A stretch of 64,000 bases of DNA from an uncultured Collinsella sp. Lineage in GTDB: Bacteria; Actinomycetota; Coriobacteriia; Coriobacteriales; Coriobacteriaceae. Within the stretch, counting starts at the first letter, position 1. Every line of letters begins with the position of its first letter. Below the pieces are notes generated by a model. It worked only from the letters and a program-made list of their open reading frames with translations. It was not told the DNA's origin and ran no database searches. The DNA lies in assembly GCA_958443265.1 (NCBI GenBank), contig CAUCKA010000004.1, positions 62,001 through 126,000 of the forward strand. The letters run 5' to 3'. Positions 31,926 to 41,160 of the stretch are shown here, piece by piece. The translations under genes were made by a program, and so were the position numbers.

Positions 31926-32399
31926 ATGCCGCGTCGTGCAGCAGCTAATCGTCGTGAGGTTCAGCCTGACGCCGTTTACAACAACCGCCTGGTGACTCAG
32001 CTCATCAACAAGGTCCTTCTTGACGGCAAGAAGGCCACCGCTGAGCGCATCGTTTACACCGCTTTCGAGATCGTTGCCGAGAAGTCCGAGGGTGGCGACG
32101 CTCTCGCTACCTTCAAGAAGGCTATGGACAACGTCAAGCCCACGCTCGAGGTTAAGCCCAAGCGTGTCGGTGGCGCTACCTATCAGGTCCCGATGGAGGT
32201 TAACTCCCGTCGTTCCACCGCTCTGGGTATCCGCTGGATCGTCAACTTCTCCCGCGCTCGCAAGGAGAAGACCATGGCCGAGCGTCTCGCCAATGAGATC
32301 CTCGACGCTTCCAACGGCCTGGGCGCTTCCGTCAAGAAGCGTGAGGACGTCTTCAAGATGGCCGAGGCCAACCGCGCGTTCTCTCACTATCGTTGGTAA
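31926..32399 (+). CDS. rpsG: Ribosomal protein S7
   Basis: This 157-residue protein (family length about 156) begins MPRRAAANRREVQPD and ends KMAEANRAFSHYRW. S7 nucleates assembly of the 30S head and contacts the E-site tRNA. It follows rpsL by 73 bases with a TTAAGGAGA site. No other structure is obvious in the gap. Confidence 0.98.
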   Translation: MPRRAAANRREVQPDAVYNNRLVTQLINKVLLDGKKATAERIVYTAFEIVAEKSEGGDALATFKKAMDNVKPTLEVKPKRVGGATYQVPMEVNSRRSTALGIRWIVNFSRARKEKTMAERLANEILDASNGLGASVKKREDVFKMAEANRAFSHYRW

Positions 32400-32418
32400 G
32401 TTAAGGTAAGGAACTAAC

Positions 32419-34518
32419 ATGGCTAAGCCTAAGTACAAGCTTTCCGATACCCGTAACATCGGCATCATGGCCCACATCGATGCCGGTAAGACCACCACGA
32501 CCGAGCGTATTCTTTACTACACCGGTAAGACCCACAAGATCGGTGAGGTCCATGAGGGCGCTGCCACCATGGACTGGATGGTTCAGGAGCAGGAGCGCGG
32601 CGTAACCATTACCTCCGCTGCTACCACGTGCTTCTGGAACAAGGACGGTAAGGACTACCGCATCCAGATCATCGACACCCCGGGCCACGTTGACTTCACC
32701 GCCGAGGTCGAGCGCTGCCTGCGCGTCCTCGATGGCGCTGTCGCCGTCTTCGACGCCGTTGCCGGCGTTCAGCCCCAGTCTGAGACCGTTTGGCGTCAGG
32801 CTTCCACCTTCAACGTCCCCCGCATCGCCTTCATCAACAAGTATGACCGCGTGGGCGCTGACTTCTTCAACGCTATCGAGACCATGAAGGATCGTCTCGA
32901 CGCTAACGCCGTGGCCGCTCAGGTCCCGATGGGCGCCGAGGACAACTTCTGGGGCGTCATCGACCTGGTCACCATGACTGCATGGGACTTCAAGGCCGAC
33001 GAGAAGGGCATGACCTACCCCGAGCCGATGGACGAGATCCCGGCTGAGTTTGCCGACATCGCTGCCACCAAGCGCGAGGAGCTCCTTGACGCTGCTGCCA
33101 GCTTTGACGACGAGCTCATGGAGAAGATCCTCATGGAGGAGGACTTCACCGTCGAGGAGCTCAAGGCTGCTCTGCGCAAGGGCGTTCTGGCCAACGAGCT
33201 CAACCTCGTCTTCGTGGGTTCCGCCTACAAGAACAAGGGCGTCCAGGAGCTGCTCGACGCTGTCGTCGACTACCTGCCCAGCCCGCTCGACGTCGAGGCC
33301 GTCACCGGTACCGATCCGGACACCGGCGAGGAGATCCAGCGTCATCCTTCCTTCGACGAGCCCTTCTCCGGCCTGGTCTTCAAGATCATGACCGACCCGT
33401 TCGTCGGTAAGCTCACCTACGTCCGCGTTTACTCCGGCCGTGCCGAGTCCGGCTCCTACGTTGTTAACGCTTCCAACGGTCAGCGCGAGCGCCTCGGCCG
33501 CATCCTCGAGATGAACGCCGCCGAGCGTATCGACCGTGACGACGCTGCCGCTGGCGACATCGTCGCTTGCGTCGGCTTCAAGAACTCCACCACCGGCGAC
33601 ACCCTGTGCGCCGAGGGCAAGGAGATCGTCCTCGAGAAGATCGAGTTCGCTAAGCCCGTTATCGACGTTGCCATCGAGCCCAAGACCAAGGCCGAGCAGG
33701 ACAAGATGTCCCTGGCTCTGACCAAGCTCGCCGAGGAGGACCCGACCTTCCAGGTGTCCACCAACCACGAGACCGGCCAGACCATCATCGCCGGCATGGG
33801 CGAGCTGCACCTCGAGATCATCGTCGACCGTCTGCTCCGCGAGTTCAAGGTTGACGCTAACGTTGGTAAGCCCCAGGTTGCCTACCGCGAGACCGCTGGT
33901 CACGACGTCGAGAAGGCTGAGGGCAAGTTCGTCCGTCAGTCCGGTGGTCGCGGTCAGTACGGCCACGCCGTCATCAAGCTCGAGAAGATGGAGGAGGGCT
34001 TCGGCTACGAGTTCGTCAACGCTATCGTCGGCGGCGTCGTGCCCAAGGAGTACATCCCGTCCATCGACAAGGGCATCCAGGAGGCCCTGAACACCGGTGT
34101 TATCGCCGGCTTCCCGGTCCTCGACGTCAAGGTCACCCTGTTCGACGGTTCTTACCACGAGGTCGACTCCTCCGAGGCCGCCTTCAAGATCGCCGGTTCC
34201 ATGGCTATCAAGGACGCCCTCAAGAAGTCCGATCCGCAGCTGCTCGAGCCGATCATGGCTGTCGAGGTCGAGACCCCCGAGCAGTACATGGGCGACGTTA
34301 TGGGCAACCTCTCCGGTCGCCGCGGCAAGATCGAGGGCATGGAGGATCGCAAGAACAGCAAGCTCATCCGTGCCAAGGTGCCGCTGGGCGAGATGTTCGG
34401 TTACGCTACCGACCTTCGCTCCCAGACCCAGGGCCGTGCATCCTACACGATGCAGTTCGACTCTTATGAGCCCGCGCCCAAGTCCATCGTGGACGAGGTC
34501 ATGAGCAAGAACGCCTAA
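32419..34518 (+). CDS. fusA: Elongation factor G
   Basis: This 699-residue GTPase has the P-loop AHIDAGKTTTTERIL near residue 17, switch II DTPGHVDF and NKYD as the G4 motif (usually NKMD), followed by the four further EF-G domains. It drives ribosomal translocation. It starts 19 bases after rpsG behind GGTAAGGAAC. The tuf gene that often follows fusA is absent here; rpsJ comes next instead. Confidence 0.98.
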   Translation: MAKPKYKLSDTRNIGIMAHIDAGKTTTTERILYYTGKTHKIGEVHEGAATMDWMVQEQERGVTITSAATTCFWNKDGKDYRIQIIDTPGHVDFTAEVERCLRVLDGAVAVFDAVAGVQPQSETVWRQASTFNVPRIAFINKYDRVGADFFNAIETMKDRLDANAVAAQVPMGAEDNFWGVIDLVTMTAWDFKADEKGMTYPEPMDEIPAEFADIAATKREELLDAAASFDDELMEKILMEEDFTVEELKAALRKGVLANELNLVFVGSAYKNKGVQELLDAVVDYLPSPLDVEAVTGTDPDTGEEIQRHPSFDEPFSGLVFKIMTDPFVGKLTYVRVYSGRAESGSYVVNASNGQRERLGRILEMNAAERIDRDDAAAGDIVACVGFKNSTTGDTLCAEGKEIVLEKIEFAKPVIDVAIEPKTKAEQDKMSLALTKLAEEDPTFQVSTNHETGQTIIAGMGELHLEIIVDRLLREFKVDANVGKPQVAYRETAGHDVEKAEGKFVRQSGGRGQYGHAVIKLEKMEEGFGYEFVNAIVGGVVPKEYIPSIDKGIQEALNTGVIAGFPVLDVKVTLFDGSYHEVDSSEAAFKIAGSMAIKDALKKSDPQLLEPIMAVEVETPEQYMGDVMGNLSGRRGKIEGMEDRKNSKLIRAKVPLGEMFGYATDLRSQTQGRASYTMQFDSYEPAPKSIVDEVMSKNA

Positions 34519-34578
34519 GTTCGAGCTCCCTGTTACGTAATCCGCGAGAACATCTCTCGCACTCTTTGGAGGTTTAAG

Positions 34579-34887
34579 TTGGCTACCCAGAAGATCCGCA
34601 TTCGCCTCAAGGGCTATGATCACGAGGTCGTCGATCAGTCCGCGAAGCTCATCGTCGAGACCGCTCAGAAGACCGGCGCTCGCGTTTCCGGTCCTGTCCC
34701 CCTGCCCACCGAGCGCAACCTGTACACGGTTATCCGCTCGCCGCACGTGAACAAGGACTCCCGTGAGCAGTTCGAGATGCGCACCCACAAGCGCCTCATC
34801 GACATCCTCGACCCCACCTCGGGCACCGTTGATTCGCTCATGCGTCTCGACCTCCCCGCTGGCGTCGACATCGACATCAAGCTCTAA
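34579..34887 (+). CDS. rpsJ: Ribosomal protein S10
   Basis: This 102-residue protein reads IRIRLKGYDHEVVDQSAKLIVETA and KRLIDILDPT, clear S10 signatures. S10 takes part in 30S head assembly and NusG-linked transcription-translation coupling. The start is TTG 34579 behind TTGGAGGT. It is normally first in the S10 operon, but here it ends at a terminator and its usual followers begin 14 kb away at 48817. Confidence 0.98.
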   Translation: MATQKIRIRLKGYDHEVVDQSAKLIVETAQKTGARVSGPVPLPTERNLYTVIRSPHVNKDSREQFEMRTHKRLIDILDPTSGTVDSLMRLDLPAGVDIDIKL

Positions 34888-34909
34888 GCGATATCGCTCA
34901 TAGCTTACA

Positions 34910-34949
34910 GAGCCCCGCTGCCGTTACGGTAGCGGGGCTCTTTTGTTTT
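34910..34949 (+). terminator. Rho-independent terminator after rpsJ
   Basis: GAGCCCCGCT pairs with AGCGGGGCTC around CCGTTACGG-type loop sequence and TTTTGTTTT follows. It closes the str operon. Confidence 0.9.
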
Positions 34950-35002
34950 GAATGATGGTTTGGACTGCCGGGTAATGCTGCCGAGTAGGTGGCTGCGGCG
35001 CT

Positions 35003-35779
35003 CTATTCGCTCAATGGGCGCAATGACGCCTCCTCAAAATGGAAGGATCGCAGGCCGTCTTCCGTTTCGATACACGCGCGACCAAAGGCATCGACCGTTT
35101 GAAAGATGCCACGCGCCAGCTCGTCACCGGCAGGGGAACGGGCGATAACGTGCTCCCCAATCCAATTGAGATGAGCGACATAATCATCGTGGACGGGCGC
35201 GAGTGATCCGGCGTCTTCTTCCATGGCGTTGAGCAGATCTGCCCATGTGCCTACGGCGTGCACGACCGCGTGATGGACCTCCTTGAGTAGCACATCGACG
35301 GTGGGAACATTCTCGTTGAGGTCTGAGAGGCCGATTGCCGGCAGGCCGCCATCGGGAACCTCTTGGGGCGTGTAGTTTACGTTGACGCCAATGCCGCAGA
35401 CGGCAAAGGGCATGCCCATGTTGTCACGAGCCGCCTCGACCAAGATGCCGCCGAGTTTGCGCCCTCGCGCGACGAGGTCGTTGGGCCATTTGAGGCCGAT
35501 CTCGTTAGCAAGACCTTGCGCCTCGAGCGCCTCGAGCACCGCTAAGCCGCTGACGGCGGCAAGACCAGAGTACTTGGCGGGATCAACACGTGGACGTAGG
35601 ACAATCGAGAGCAACAGGTTGCCGGCGGTTGAATCCCACTTGTGGCCGCGTCGGCCGCGTCCTGCCGTTTGCGCGCGGGCTGCAAGCCCCGTGCCGTGCG
35701 GCGCTCCCTGTTTTCCTGCTTCGAGCAGGTCGTCGTTGGTCGATCCGGTTACGTCGACTATCGTTAATTGGGCATCCAT
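35003..35779 (-). CDS. birA: Biotin-protein ligase, monofunctional
   Basis: This 258-residue protein is the catalytic class of biotin-protein ligase: GSTNDDLL, the biotinyl-AMP loop GRGRRGHKWDS, and WPNDLV with the downstream KLGGILVE. There is no N-terminal helix-turn-helix, so it does not repress transcription itself. ATG 35779 behind TTAAGGAGGTAGC is chosen; the longer ORF to 35869 would run into the operator region. It is divergent from the fatty-acid operon, which encodes its target, the biotin carrier AccB. Confidence 0.93.
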   Translation of the reverse strand: MDAQLTIVDVTGSTNDDLLEAGKQGAPHGTGLAARAQTAGRGRRGHKWDSTAGNLLLSIVLRPRVDPAKYSGLAAVSGLAVLEALEAQGLANEIGLKWPNDLVARGRKLGGILVEAARDNMGMPFAVCGIGVNVNYTPQEVPDGGLPAIGLSDLNENVPTVDVLLKEVHHAVVHAVGTWADLLNAMEEDAGSLAPVHDDYVAHLNWIGEHVIARSPAGDELARGIFQTVDAFGRACIETEDGLRSFHFEEASLRPLSE

Positions 35780-35875
35780 AGCGGCTGCTACCTCCTTAAT
35801 GAATAAGTGAATGACGCGAATGGTGTCGAGAGATAGACACAATGTGAAGCCTTTGTCGCATTTGGACAATTTAAT

Positions 35876-35889
35876 GTTAACACGTCAAC
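35876..35889. promoter_or_regulatory. Putative fab operator, site 1
   Basis: GTTAACACGTCAAC is a near-palindrome (12 of 14 positions) between birA and fabH. It shares AACACGTCAACAA with site 2 at 35924-35937, 48 bases away. A candidate -10 (TATCCT, 35906-35911) lies between the sites, so a repressor bound to both could block the promoter. Confidence 0.5.
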
Positions 35890-35923
35890 AAAGCGAAGAA
35901 TGCGCTATCCTCTCTTGGTCGAT

Positions 35924-35937
35924 GTAAACACGTCAAC
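35924..35937. promoter_or_regulatory. Putative fab operator, site 2
   Basis: GTAAACACGTCAAC repeats site 1 with one base changed and lies 20 bases upstream of the fabH start. The regulator is not encoded next to it and is unknown. Confidence 0.5.
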
Positions 35938-35956
35938 AACTCAAAGGAGGTTAGTG

Positions 35957-36916
35957 ATGGGTTTCACGATTCTTGGAACAGGCTCGGCGCTTCCCAAGCG
36001 CAGTGTTTCCAATGACGAGCTGTCCGAGTTCCTCGATACCTCGGATGAGTGGATTTTTACCCGCACAGGCATCAAGAGCCGCCATGTGTGCACCACCGAG
36101 TCACTCGACGACCTTGCCGTGGCGGCGAGCGAGCAAGCGCTCCAGACGTCCGGAATCGATGCGAGCCAGCTGGATCTTATCGTCTGTTCGACGACGACGG
36201 GCGATCATCTCGTTCCTGCCGAAGCGTGCGCCATTGCTGAGCGCCTGGGTGCCACATGTCCTGCTTTCGACGTTTCGGCGGCTTGTGCCGGCTTCGTATT
36301 TGCGCTCGATGTCGCCGAGGGCTATATCGCCCGCGGTCGTGCCAGGCGCGTGCTTATTGTTGCTGCCGAGCAGATGACGCGCGCGCTCGACTGGACCGAC
36401 CGTGCCACCTGCGTGCTCTTTGGCGATGGCGCGGGTGCTGCGGTCATAGAGGCTGGGGGAGAGAATCCCCTCGCCGTTGAGCTTTCGACGTCGCCTGACG
36501 TCGAAACACTGCGCGTCCCCGGATTGGCGGGCTCCTCGCCGTATAAGACGGCGCAGGACCGCGAAAGCGTGCTTTCCATGAACGGCCGTCGCGTCTTCAA
36601 GTTTGGCGTCAATGCCATCTGCGACACGGTCAACAAGCTCGTTTGCGACGCGAGCATCGCGGTCGAGGACATCGACCACTTTGTATTCCATCAGGCTAAC
36701 GAACGAATCTTGAGCCAGGCGGTCAAGCGCTTAGGCGTGCCGGACGACCGTGTGGTCCGAACGTTGCGTGAAACCGGCAACATCTCGAGCGCCTGTATTC
36801 CGCTTGCTCTCGATCGACTGGCAAATACCGGCGCACTGAATGCGGGCGACACCATCGCCCTCGTTGGATTTGGCGCCGGCTTGGATGTAGGTGGCTATCT
36901 ACTTCGCTGGAAGTAG
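35957..36916 (+). CDS. fabH: 3-oxoacyl-ACP synthase III
   Basis: This 319-residue thiolase-fold enzyme starts fatty-acid synthesis by condensing an acyl-CoA with malonyl-ACP. Its triad is Cys110 in SAACAGF, His in HQANERI and Asn in ETGNISS. ATG 35957 follows AAAGGAGGTTAGTG; the upstream in-frame extension covers the operator and is rejected. It leads a ten-gene fatty-acid operon transcribed away from birA. Confidence 0.95.
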   Translation: MGFTILGTGSALPKRSVSNDELSEFLDTSDEWIFTRTGIKSRHVCTTESLDDLAVAASEQALQTSGIDASQLDLIVCSTTTGDHLVPAEACAIAERLGATCPAFDVSAACAGFVFALDVAEGYIARGRARRVLIVAAEQMTRALDWTDRATCVLFGDGAGAAVIEAGGENPLAVELSTSPDVETLRVPGLAGSSPYKTAQDRESVLSMNGRRVFKFGVNAICDTVNKLVCDASIAVEDIDHFVFHQANERILSQAVKRLGVPDDRVVRTLRETGNISSACIPLALDRLANTGALNAGDTIALVGFGAGLDVGGYLLRWK

Positions 36917-36968
36917 CTGCACATAGGAAATGAAAACGCCCCTGGGGCACAAACAAAGGAGAACTACC

Positions 36969-37205
36969 ATGGCAGATCAGAAGACCTTCGAGCGCGTTTG
37001 CGACGTTATCCGCGAGACCGCCGGCCTTGACGATGTCGAGATGAAGCCCGAGTCCACGCTCGAGGAGATTGGCCTCGACAGCCTGGGTACCGTCGAGATC
37101 CTCGTTGCCGTCGAGGACGAGTTTGGCATTGAGCTCGATACCGAGGAGAACCCCAAGACGGTCGGCGAGTTCGTCGATACGGTCGAGGCGGCATTGGAGA
37201 AGTAG
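36969..37205 (+). CDS. acpP: Acyl carrier protein
   Basis: This 78-residue acidic protein carries the phosphopantetheine attachment serine at about 38 in IGLDSLGTVE. It shuttles acyl intermediates among the Fab enzymes. ATG 36969 after CAAAGGAGAACTACC is chosen over an upstream ATG. It lies 52 bases after fabH and its stop overlaps the fabK start region, consistent with translational coupling. Confidence 0.95.
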   Translation: MADQKTFERVCDVIRETAGLDDVEMKPESTLEEIGLDSLGTVEILVAVEDEFGIELDTEENPKTVGEFVDTVEAALEK

Positions 37206-37207
37206 TG

Positions 37208-38152
37208 ATGCTCAAGTCTCCTCTCTGCGATCTGCTCGGCATCGAAAAGCCTGTGTTCCAGGGCGGCATGGCCTGGATTGCTGACGCCTCGCTGGCATCG
37301 GCCGTGTCCGAGGCAGGCGGCTTAGGCATTATCGCGGCCATGAATGCCGATGCCAACTGGCTGCGCGATCAGATTCACGAGTTGCGCGCCAAGACGGATA
37401 AGCCCTTTGGCGTCAACGTTATGCTCATGAGCCCGTTTGTCGACGAGGTCGCACAAGTGGTGATTGATGAGCGGGTGCCCGTTGTGGTGACCGGCGCCGG
37501 CAATCCCACCAAGTACATGAAGGCGTGGAACGAGGCGGGCATCAAGGTCATCCCGGTCGTTGCCTCGGTGGCGCTGGCGCGTCTCGTGGCGCGTCGCGGG
37601 GCCACCGCCGTGGTTGCCGAAGGCACCGAATCAGGCGGCCATATTGGCGAGACCTCGACGATGGCACTGGTGCCGCAGGTTGTCGATGCGGTCGATATTC
37701 CCGTGGTCGCGGCTGGCGGTATCGCCGATGGCCGCGGTGTGGCGGCCGCCTTTATGCTCGGCGCTGCCGGCGTCCAGGTGGGAACACGCTTTCTGGTCGC
37801 AAACGAGTGCACCGTATCCGAACAGTACAAAGAGCTGGTGCTCAAGGCAGGCGACACGTCGACGCGCGCGACCGGTCGCTCGACGGGACATCCGGTTCGT
37901 GCCCTCAAGAGCCCCTTCACCAACGCGTATGCCAAGAACGAGGCGGCGGGCGCAAGTCCCGAGGAGCTCGGGGCCATGGGCACGGGTGCGCTTCGCAAGG
38001 CGGTAAAGGACGGTAATTACGAAGAGGGTTCGTATTTGTGCGGACAGATTGCCGGCATGGTCAACGAGCGCCAGAGCGCTCGCGAAATCGTCGACGATCT
38101 GGTCGGCGGCGCCGAGCATGTCCTGAAGGGTGCGTCCGCATGGGTAGCGTAG
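37208..38152 (+). CDS. fabK: Enoyl-ACP reductase II (FabK type)
   Basis: This 314-residue FMN TIM-barrel protein of the nitronate monooxygenase/FabK family has QGGMAWIAD near the N-terminus, VVAEGTESGGHIG and the phosphate-binding VVAAGGIADGRG. The position inside a fab operon identifies it as the enoyl-ACP reductase. FabK is insensitive to triclosan, and no FabI is present in the window. ATG 37208 follows the acpP stop by two bases; a GTG one codon earlier is possible. Confidence 0.92.
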   Translation: MLKSPLCDLLGIEKPVFQGGMAWIADASLASAVSEAGGLGIIAAMNADANWLRDQIHELRAKTDKPFGVNVMLMSPFVDEVAQVVIDERVPVVVTGAGNPTKYMKAWNEAGIKVIPVVASVALARLVARRGATAVVAEGTESGGHIGETSTMALVPQVVDAVDIPVVAAGGIADGRGVAAAFMLGAAGVQVGTRFLVANECTVSEQYKELVLKAGDTSTRATGRSTGHPVRALKSPFTNAYAKNEAAGASPEELGAMGTGALRKAVKDGNYEEGSYLCGQIAGMVNERQSAREIVDDLVGGAEHVLKGASAWVA

Positions 38153-39066
38153 CGTTTCTGTTTGCCGGTCAGGGTGCCCAGCACCCCGCGATGGGCGTCG
38201 ACCTCATCGAAGCATCGCCGGCGGCTGCCGAGGTGTTCGCCATTGCCGACGAGGTGCGCCCGGGGACCAGCGAGCAGTGCCGGAGCGCCTCCAAGGAGGA
38301 GCTCTCGCAGACCGAGAACACGCAGCCTTGCGTGTTCGTGCACGACTTGGCTGTCGCCGTCGCCCTGCGCGAGCGCGGCGTGGTGCCTGCCGCCTGTGCG
38401 GGATTCTCGCTGGGCGAGGTCGCTGCACTCACCTTTGCGGGGGCATTCGATACGCGAGCGGGTTTTGAGCTCGTATGTGAGCGCGCGGCATTGATGGCCA
38501 CGGCGGCCGAGCGTCACCCCGGCGGCATGCGCGCCGTCATCAAACTCGATGCGGCGCAGGTCGAGGGCTTGGCAAAACAGGCCGGCGAGGACTGCTGGCC
38601 GGTCAACTACAACAGCCCCCAGCAGACGGTTGTGGCCGGAGCGCCCGAGGCGCTGCAGGAGCTCGACGTTCTAGTGAAAGAGGCTGGCGGTCGCGCCATG
38701 AAGGTCGCGGTGTCGGGTGCATTCCATAGCCCCTATATGGCCGAGGCGACCTGTGGCCTTGCTGCATATATCGAGGCCGGTCACGCGCCGTCCCCGCTGC
38801 TCATTCCTGTTATGGCAAATATGACAGCGGCGCCCTATCCGGCCGACCCGCAGGCGGCAGCGGAGATGCTTGCCAACCAGGTGAGTCATGCCGTGCGCTG
38901 GGTCGACACGCTGCATGCTCTGCAGGATCAAGGCATCGATACGTTTATTGAGGTCGGCCCTGGCAAAACGCTGTCCGGCTTGGTCAAGCGTACGTTGAGC
39001 GACGTTCGCGTGTATTCGTGCGAAACGGCAGAACAGGTCGCAGCTATTGCCAACGAGCTCGCATAG
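38140..39066 (+). CDS. fabD: Malonyl-CoA:ACP transacylase
   Basis: This 308-residue transacylase has FLFAGQGAQ at its N-terminus, the nucleophile Ser90 in GFSLGE (most FabD have GHSLGE) and the histidine in GAFHSPYM. It loads malonyl units on ACP. Its ATG lies 13 bases inside the end of fabK, so the two are translationally coupled; the longer upstream ORF is rejected. Confidence 0.95.
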   Translation: MGSVAFLFAGQGAQHPAMGVDLIEASPAAAEVFAIADEVRPGTSEQCRSASKEELSQTENTQPCVFVHDLAVAVALRERGVVPAACAGFSLGEVAALTFAGAFDTRAGFELVCERAALMATAAERHPGGMRAVIKLDAAQVEGLAKQAGEDCWPVNYNSPQQTVVAGAPEALQELDVLVKEAGGRAMKVAVSGAFHSPYMAEATCGLAAYIEAGHAPSPLLIPVMANMTAAPYPADPQAAAEMLANQVSHAVRWVDTLHALQDQGIDTFIEVGPGKTLSGLVKRTLSDVRVYSCETAEQVAAIANELA

Positions 39067-39096
39067 CCCATAGGGCTGTAACCCGAAAGGAATGAC

Positions 39097-39870
39097 ATGG
39101 GCAACTTGAACAACGGCGCGCTCGAGCGCATCGACTCGCGTCGCGTGGCGCTGGTCACGGGCGCCTCGCGCGGTATCGGTCGCGCTTGTGCCGTGGGCCT
39201 GGCGGAGGACGGCTTTGATATCGCCGTCATCTATGCCGGAAGCGTCGATGCGGCGCGTGAGACGTGCGAAGCCTGCGAGGCGGCTGGCGCCACGGCGCGC
39301 GCATATCAATGTGACGTGGCCGAGCCCGATGCCGTCAACGCGTGCGTGGAGACGGTCCTCAACGACTTTGGCTCCATTTGGGCGCTTGTCAACAACGCCG
39401 GCATCACCCGCGATGGCCTGCTCATGCGTATGGGCGACGATGCCTTCGACCGCGTGCTCGATGTCAATCTCAAGGGCACGTTCAATACGACGCGCGCGCT
39501 CACCAAGACCTTTATGCGCCAGCGCGGCGGTTGCGTCATCAACATGAGCTCGGTTGTGGGCCTGATGGGCAATGCCGGGCAGGCCAACTATGCTGCCTCC
39601 AAGGCGGGCGTGATAGGGCTTACCAAGGCGGTGGCGCGCGAGCTTGCGCCCCGCGGCGTACGAGTGAACGCGGTCGCCCCCGGGTTTGTCGAGACTGATA
39701 TGACGGCAAAGCTTTCGGAGAAGGTGCGTGCGGCAACCGAGGAGCAGATTCCCCTGAAGCGCATGGCGCGCCCCGAGGAAGTGGCCGGCGTGGTGCGCTT
39801 TCTGGCGAGCGATGCGGCGGCCTACATTACGGGCGAGGTCGTGCGCGTCGACGGCGGAATGGCGATGTAG
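39097..39870 (+). CDS. fabG: 3-oxoacyl-ACP reductase
   Basis: This 257-residue short-chain dehydrogenase shows VTGASRGIGRA (cofactor), NNAG, catalytic Ser in NMSSVVG and YAASKAG (Tyr-x3-Lys), plus NAVAPGFVETDM. It reduces 3-oxoacyl-ACP with NADPH. The N-terminus has about 16 residues more than usual before the first strand. It follows fabD by 30 bases behind GAAAGGAATGAC. Confidence 0.95.
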   Translation: MGNLNNGALERIDSRRVALVTGASRGIGRACAVGLAEDGFDIAVIYAGSVDAARETCEACEAAGATARAYQCDVAEPDAVNACVETVLNDFGSIWALVNNAGITRDGLLMRMGDDAFDRVLDVNLKGTFNTTRALTKTFMRQRGGCVINMSSVVGLMGNAGQANYAASKAGVIGLTKAVARELAPRGVRVNAVAPGFVETDMTAKLSEKVRAATEEQIPLKRMARPEEVAGVVRFLASDAAAYITGEVVRVDGGMAM

Positions 39871-39906
39871 AAACCAGGGCCGAAGAACGGCTTGGATGAG
39901 GAGACC

Positions 39907-41157
39907 ATGATGGAACAGAGAGTTGCAATCACCGGCATAGGTGCCGTATCGCCGCTCGGCAACACCGCGCTTGCCACCTGGGCGGCAATGTGTGCCGGCA
40001 CGTGCGGCATCGGCCCGATCACGCACTTCGATACCGATGCGTTTGCCGTCAAGGTGGCGGCCGAGGTCAAGGGCTTTGACGGCAACGAGTACTTTGGTAA
40101 GCACGATGCCAAGCACCTCGACCCCTGCGTTCAGTTTGCACTGGCGGCGTCGGACGAGGCCATGCACGATGCGGGCCTTGATGTCGAAGATGCCATCGAT
40201 CGCGAGCGCCTGGGCGTCTACGTGGGTTCAGGCGTGGGCGGCATGCAGACACTCGTCGACAACGTCCACACGATTGCCGATCGAGGGCCTCGCCGTGCAT
40301 CACCCTATATGATTGCGATGATGATCCCCAACATGGCTTCGGGCAACATCGCGATTCGCCATAAGGCAAAGGGCCCGACCCTACCCGTCGTGACTGCCTG
40401 CGCGACTTCTGCCCATGCGGTGGGTGAGGCGTTCCGCGCCATCAAGCACGGCTATGCCGACGCGATCCTCGCGGGCGGCGCCGAAGCCGCAATTATCCCC
40501 GATGCCGTTGCGGGCTTTACGTCCTGCCGCGCATTGACCACCAACCCCGATCCCGCGACGGCCTGCCGTCCGTTCGATGCAGACCGCGACGGCTTTGTGA
40601 TGGGCGAGGGCGCCTGCGTGCTCGTGCTCGAGAGCATGGAACATGCGCAGGCGCGCGGTGCGCACATTTACGCCGAGGTCGTGGGCTACGGCAACACCGA
40701 TGATGCCTATCACATCACGAGCCCCGATCCCGAGGCTGCCGGCATTGCCCGTGCGATATCGCTGGCGGTGGCCGAGGGCGACGTTAAGCCTTCCGAGGGC
40801 CTCTACATCAACGCTCACGGCACCTCGACCAAGCTCAACGATTCGTCCGAGACGGCGGGCATAAAGCGTGCGCTCGGCGAGGACGCGGCACGCGCCGCGC
40901 ACGTCTCGTCGACTAAGTCGATGACCGGCCACATGATCGGTGCCACGGGTGCCATCGAGGTCATGGCCTGCGCCATGGCGCTCGAGCAGGGCGTGGTGCC
41001 GCCGACCATTAACTACCACACGCCCGATCCCGCCTGCGATCTTGACTACACGCCCAATCGCGCGGTTCGCGCCGACCTTACCTGGGCGCTTTCGACAAAC
41101 CTGGGCTTTGGCGGGCACAACGCCGCCATCGCGCTGCGTAGATATACGAGGAGCTAG
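39907..41157 (+). CDS. fabF: 3-oxoacyl-ACP synthase II
   Basis: This 416-residue condensing enzyme extends acyl chains. Its catalytic residues are Cys165 in VTACATSAH, His in NAHGTSTKLND and His in STKSMTGHMIGATG. ATG 39907 follows GATGAGGAGACC. It lies 36 bases after fabG and three bases before accB. Confidence 0.95.
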   Translation: MMEQRVAITGIGAVSPLGNTALATWAAMCAGTCGIGPITHFDTDAFAVKVAAEVKGFDGNEYFGKHDAKHLDPCVQFALAASDEAMHDAGLDVEDAIDRERLGVYVGSGVGGMQTLVDNVHTIADRGPRRASPYMIAMMIPNMASGNIAIRHKAKGPTLPVVTACATSAHAVGEAFRAIKHGYADAILAGGAEAAIIPDAVAGFTSCRALTTNPDPATACRPFDADRDGFVMGEGACVLVLESMEHAQARGAHIYAEVVGYGNTDDAYHITSPDPEAAGIARAISLAVAEGDVKPSEGLYINAHGTSTKLNDSSETAGIKRALGEDAARAAHVSSTKSMTGHMIGATGAIEVMACAMALEQGVVPPTINYHTPDPACDLDYTPNRAVRADLTWALSTNLGFGGHNAAIALRRYTRS

Positions 41158-41160
41158 AGC

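Noticed and set aside
32401..34788. A 795-codon antisense frame over fusA and rpsJ
   Set aside because: Same cause as above; overlaps the whole of EF-G and has no recognisable domain.
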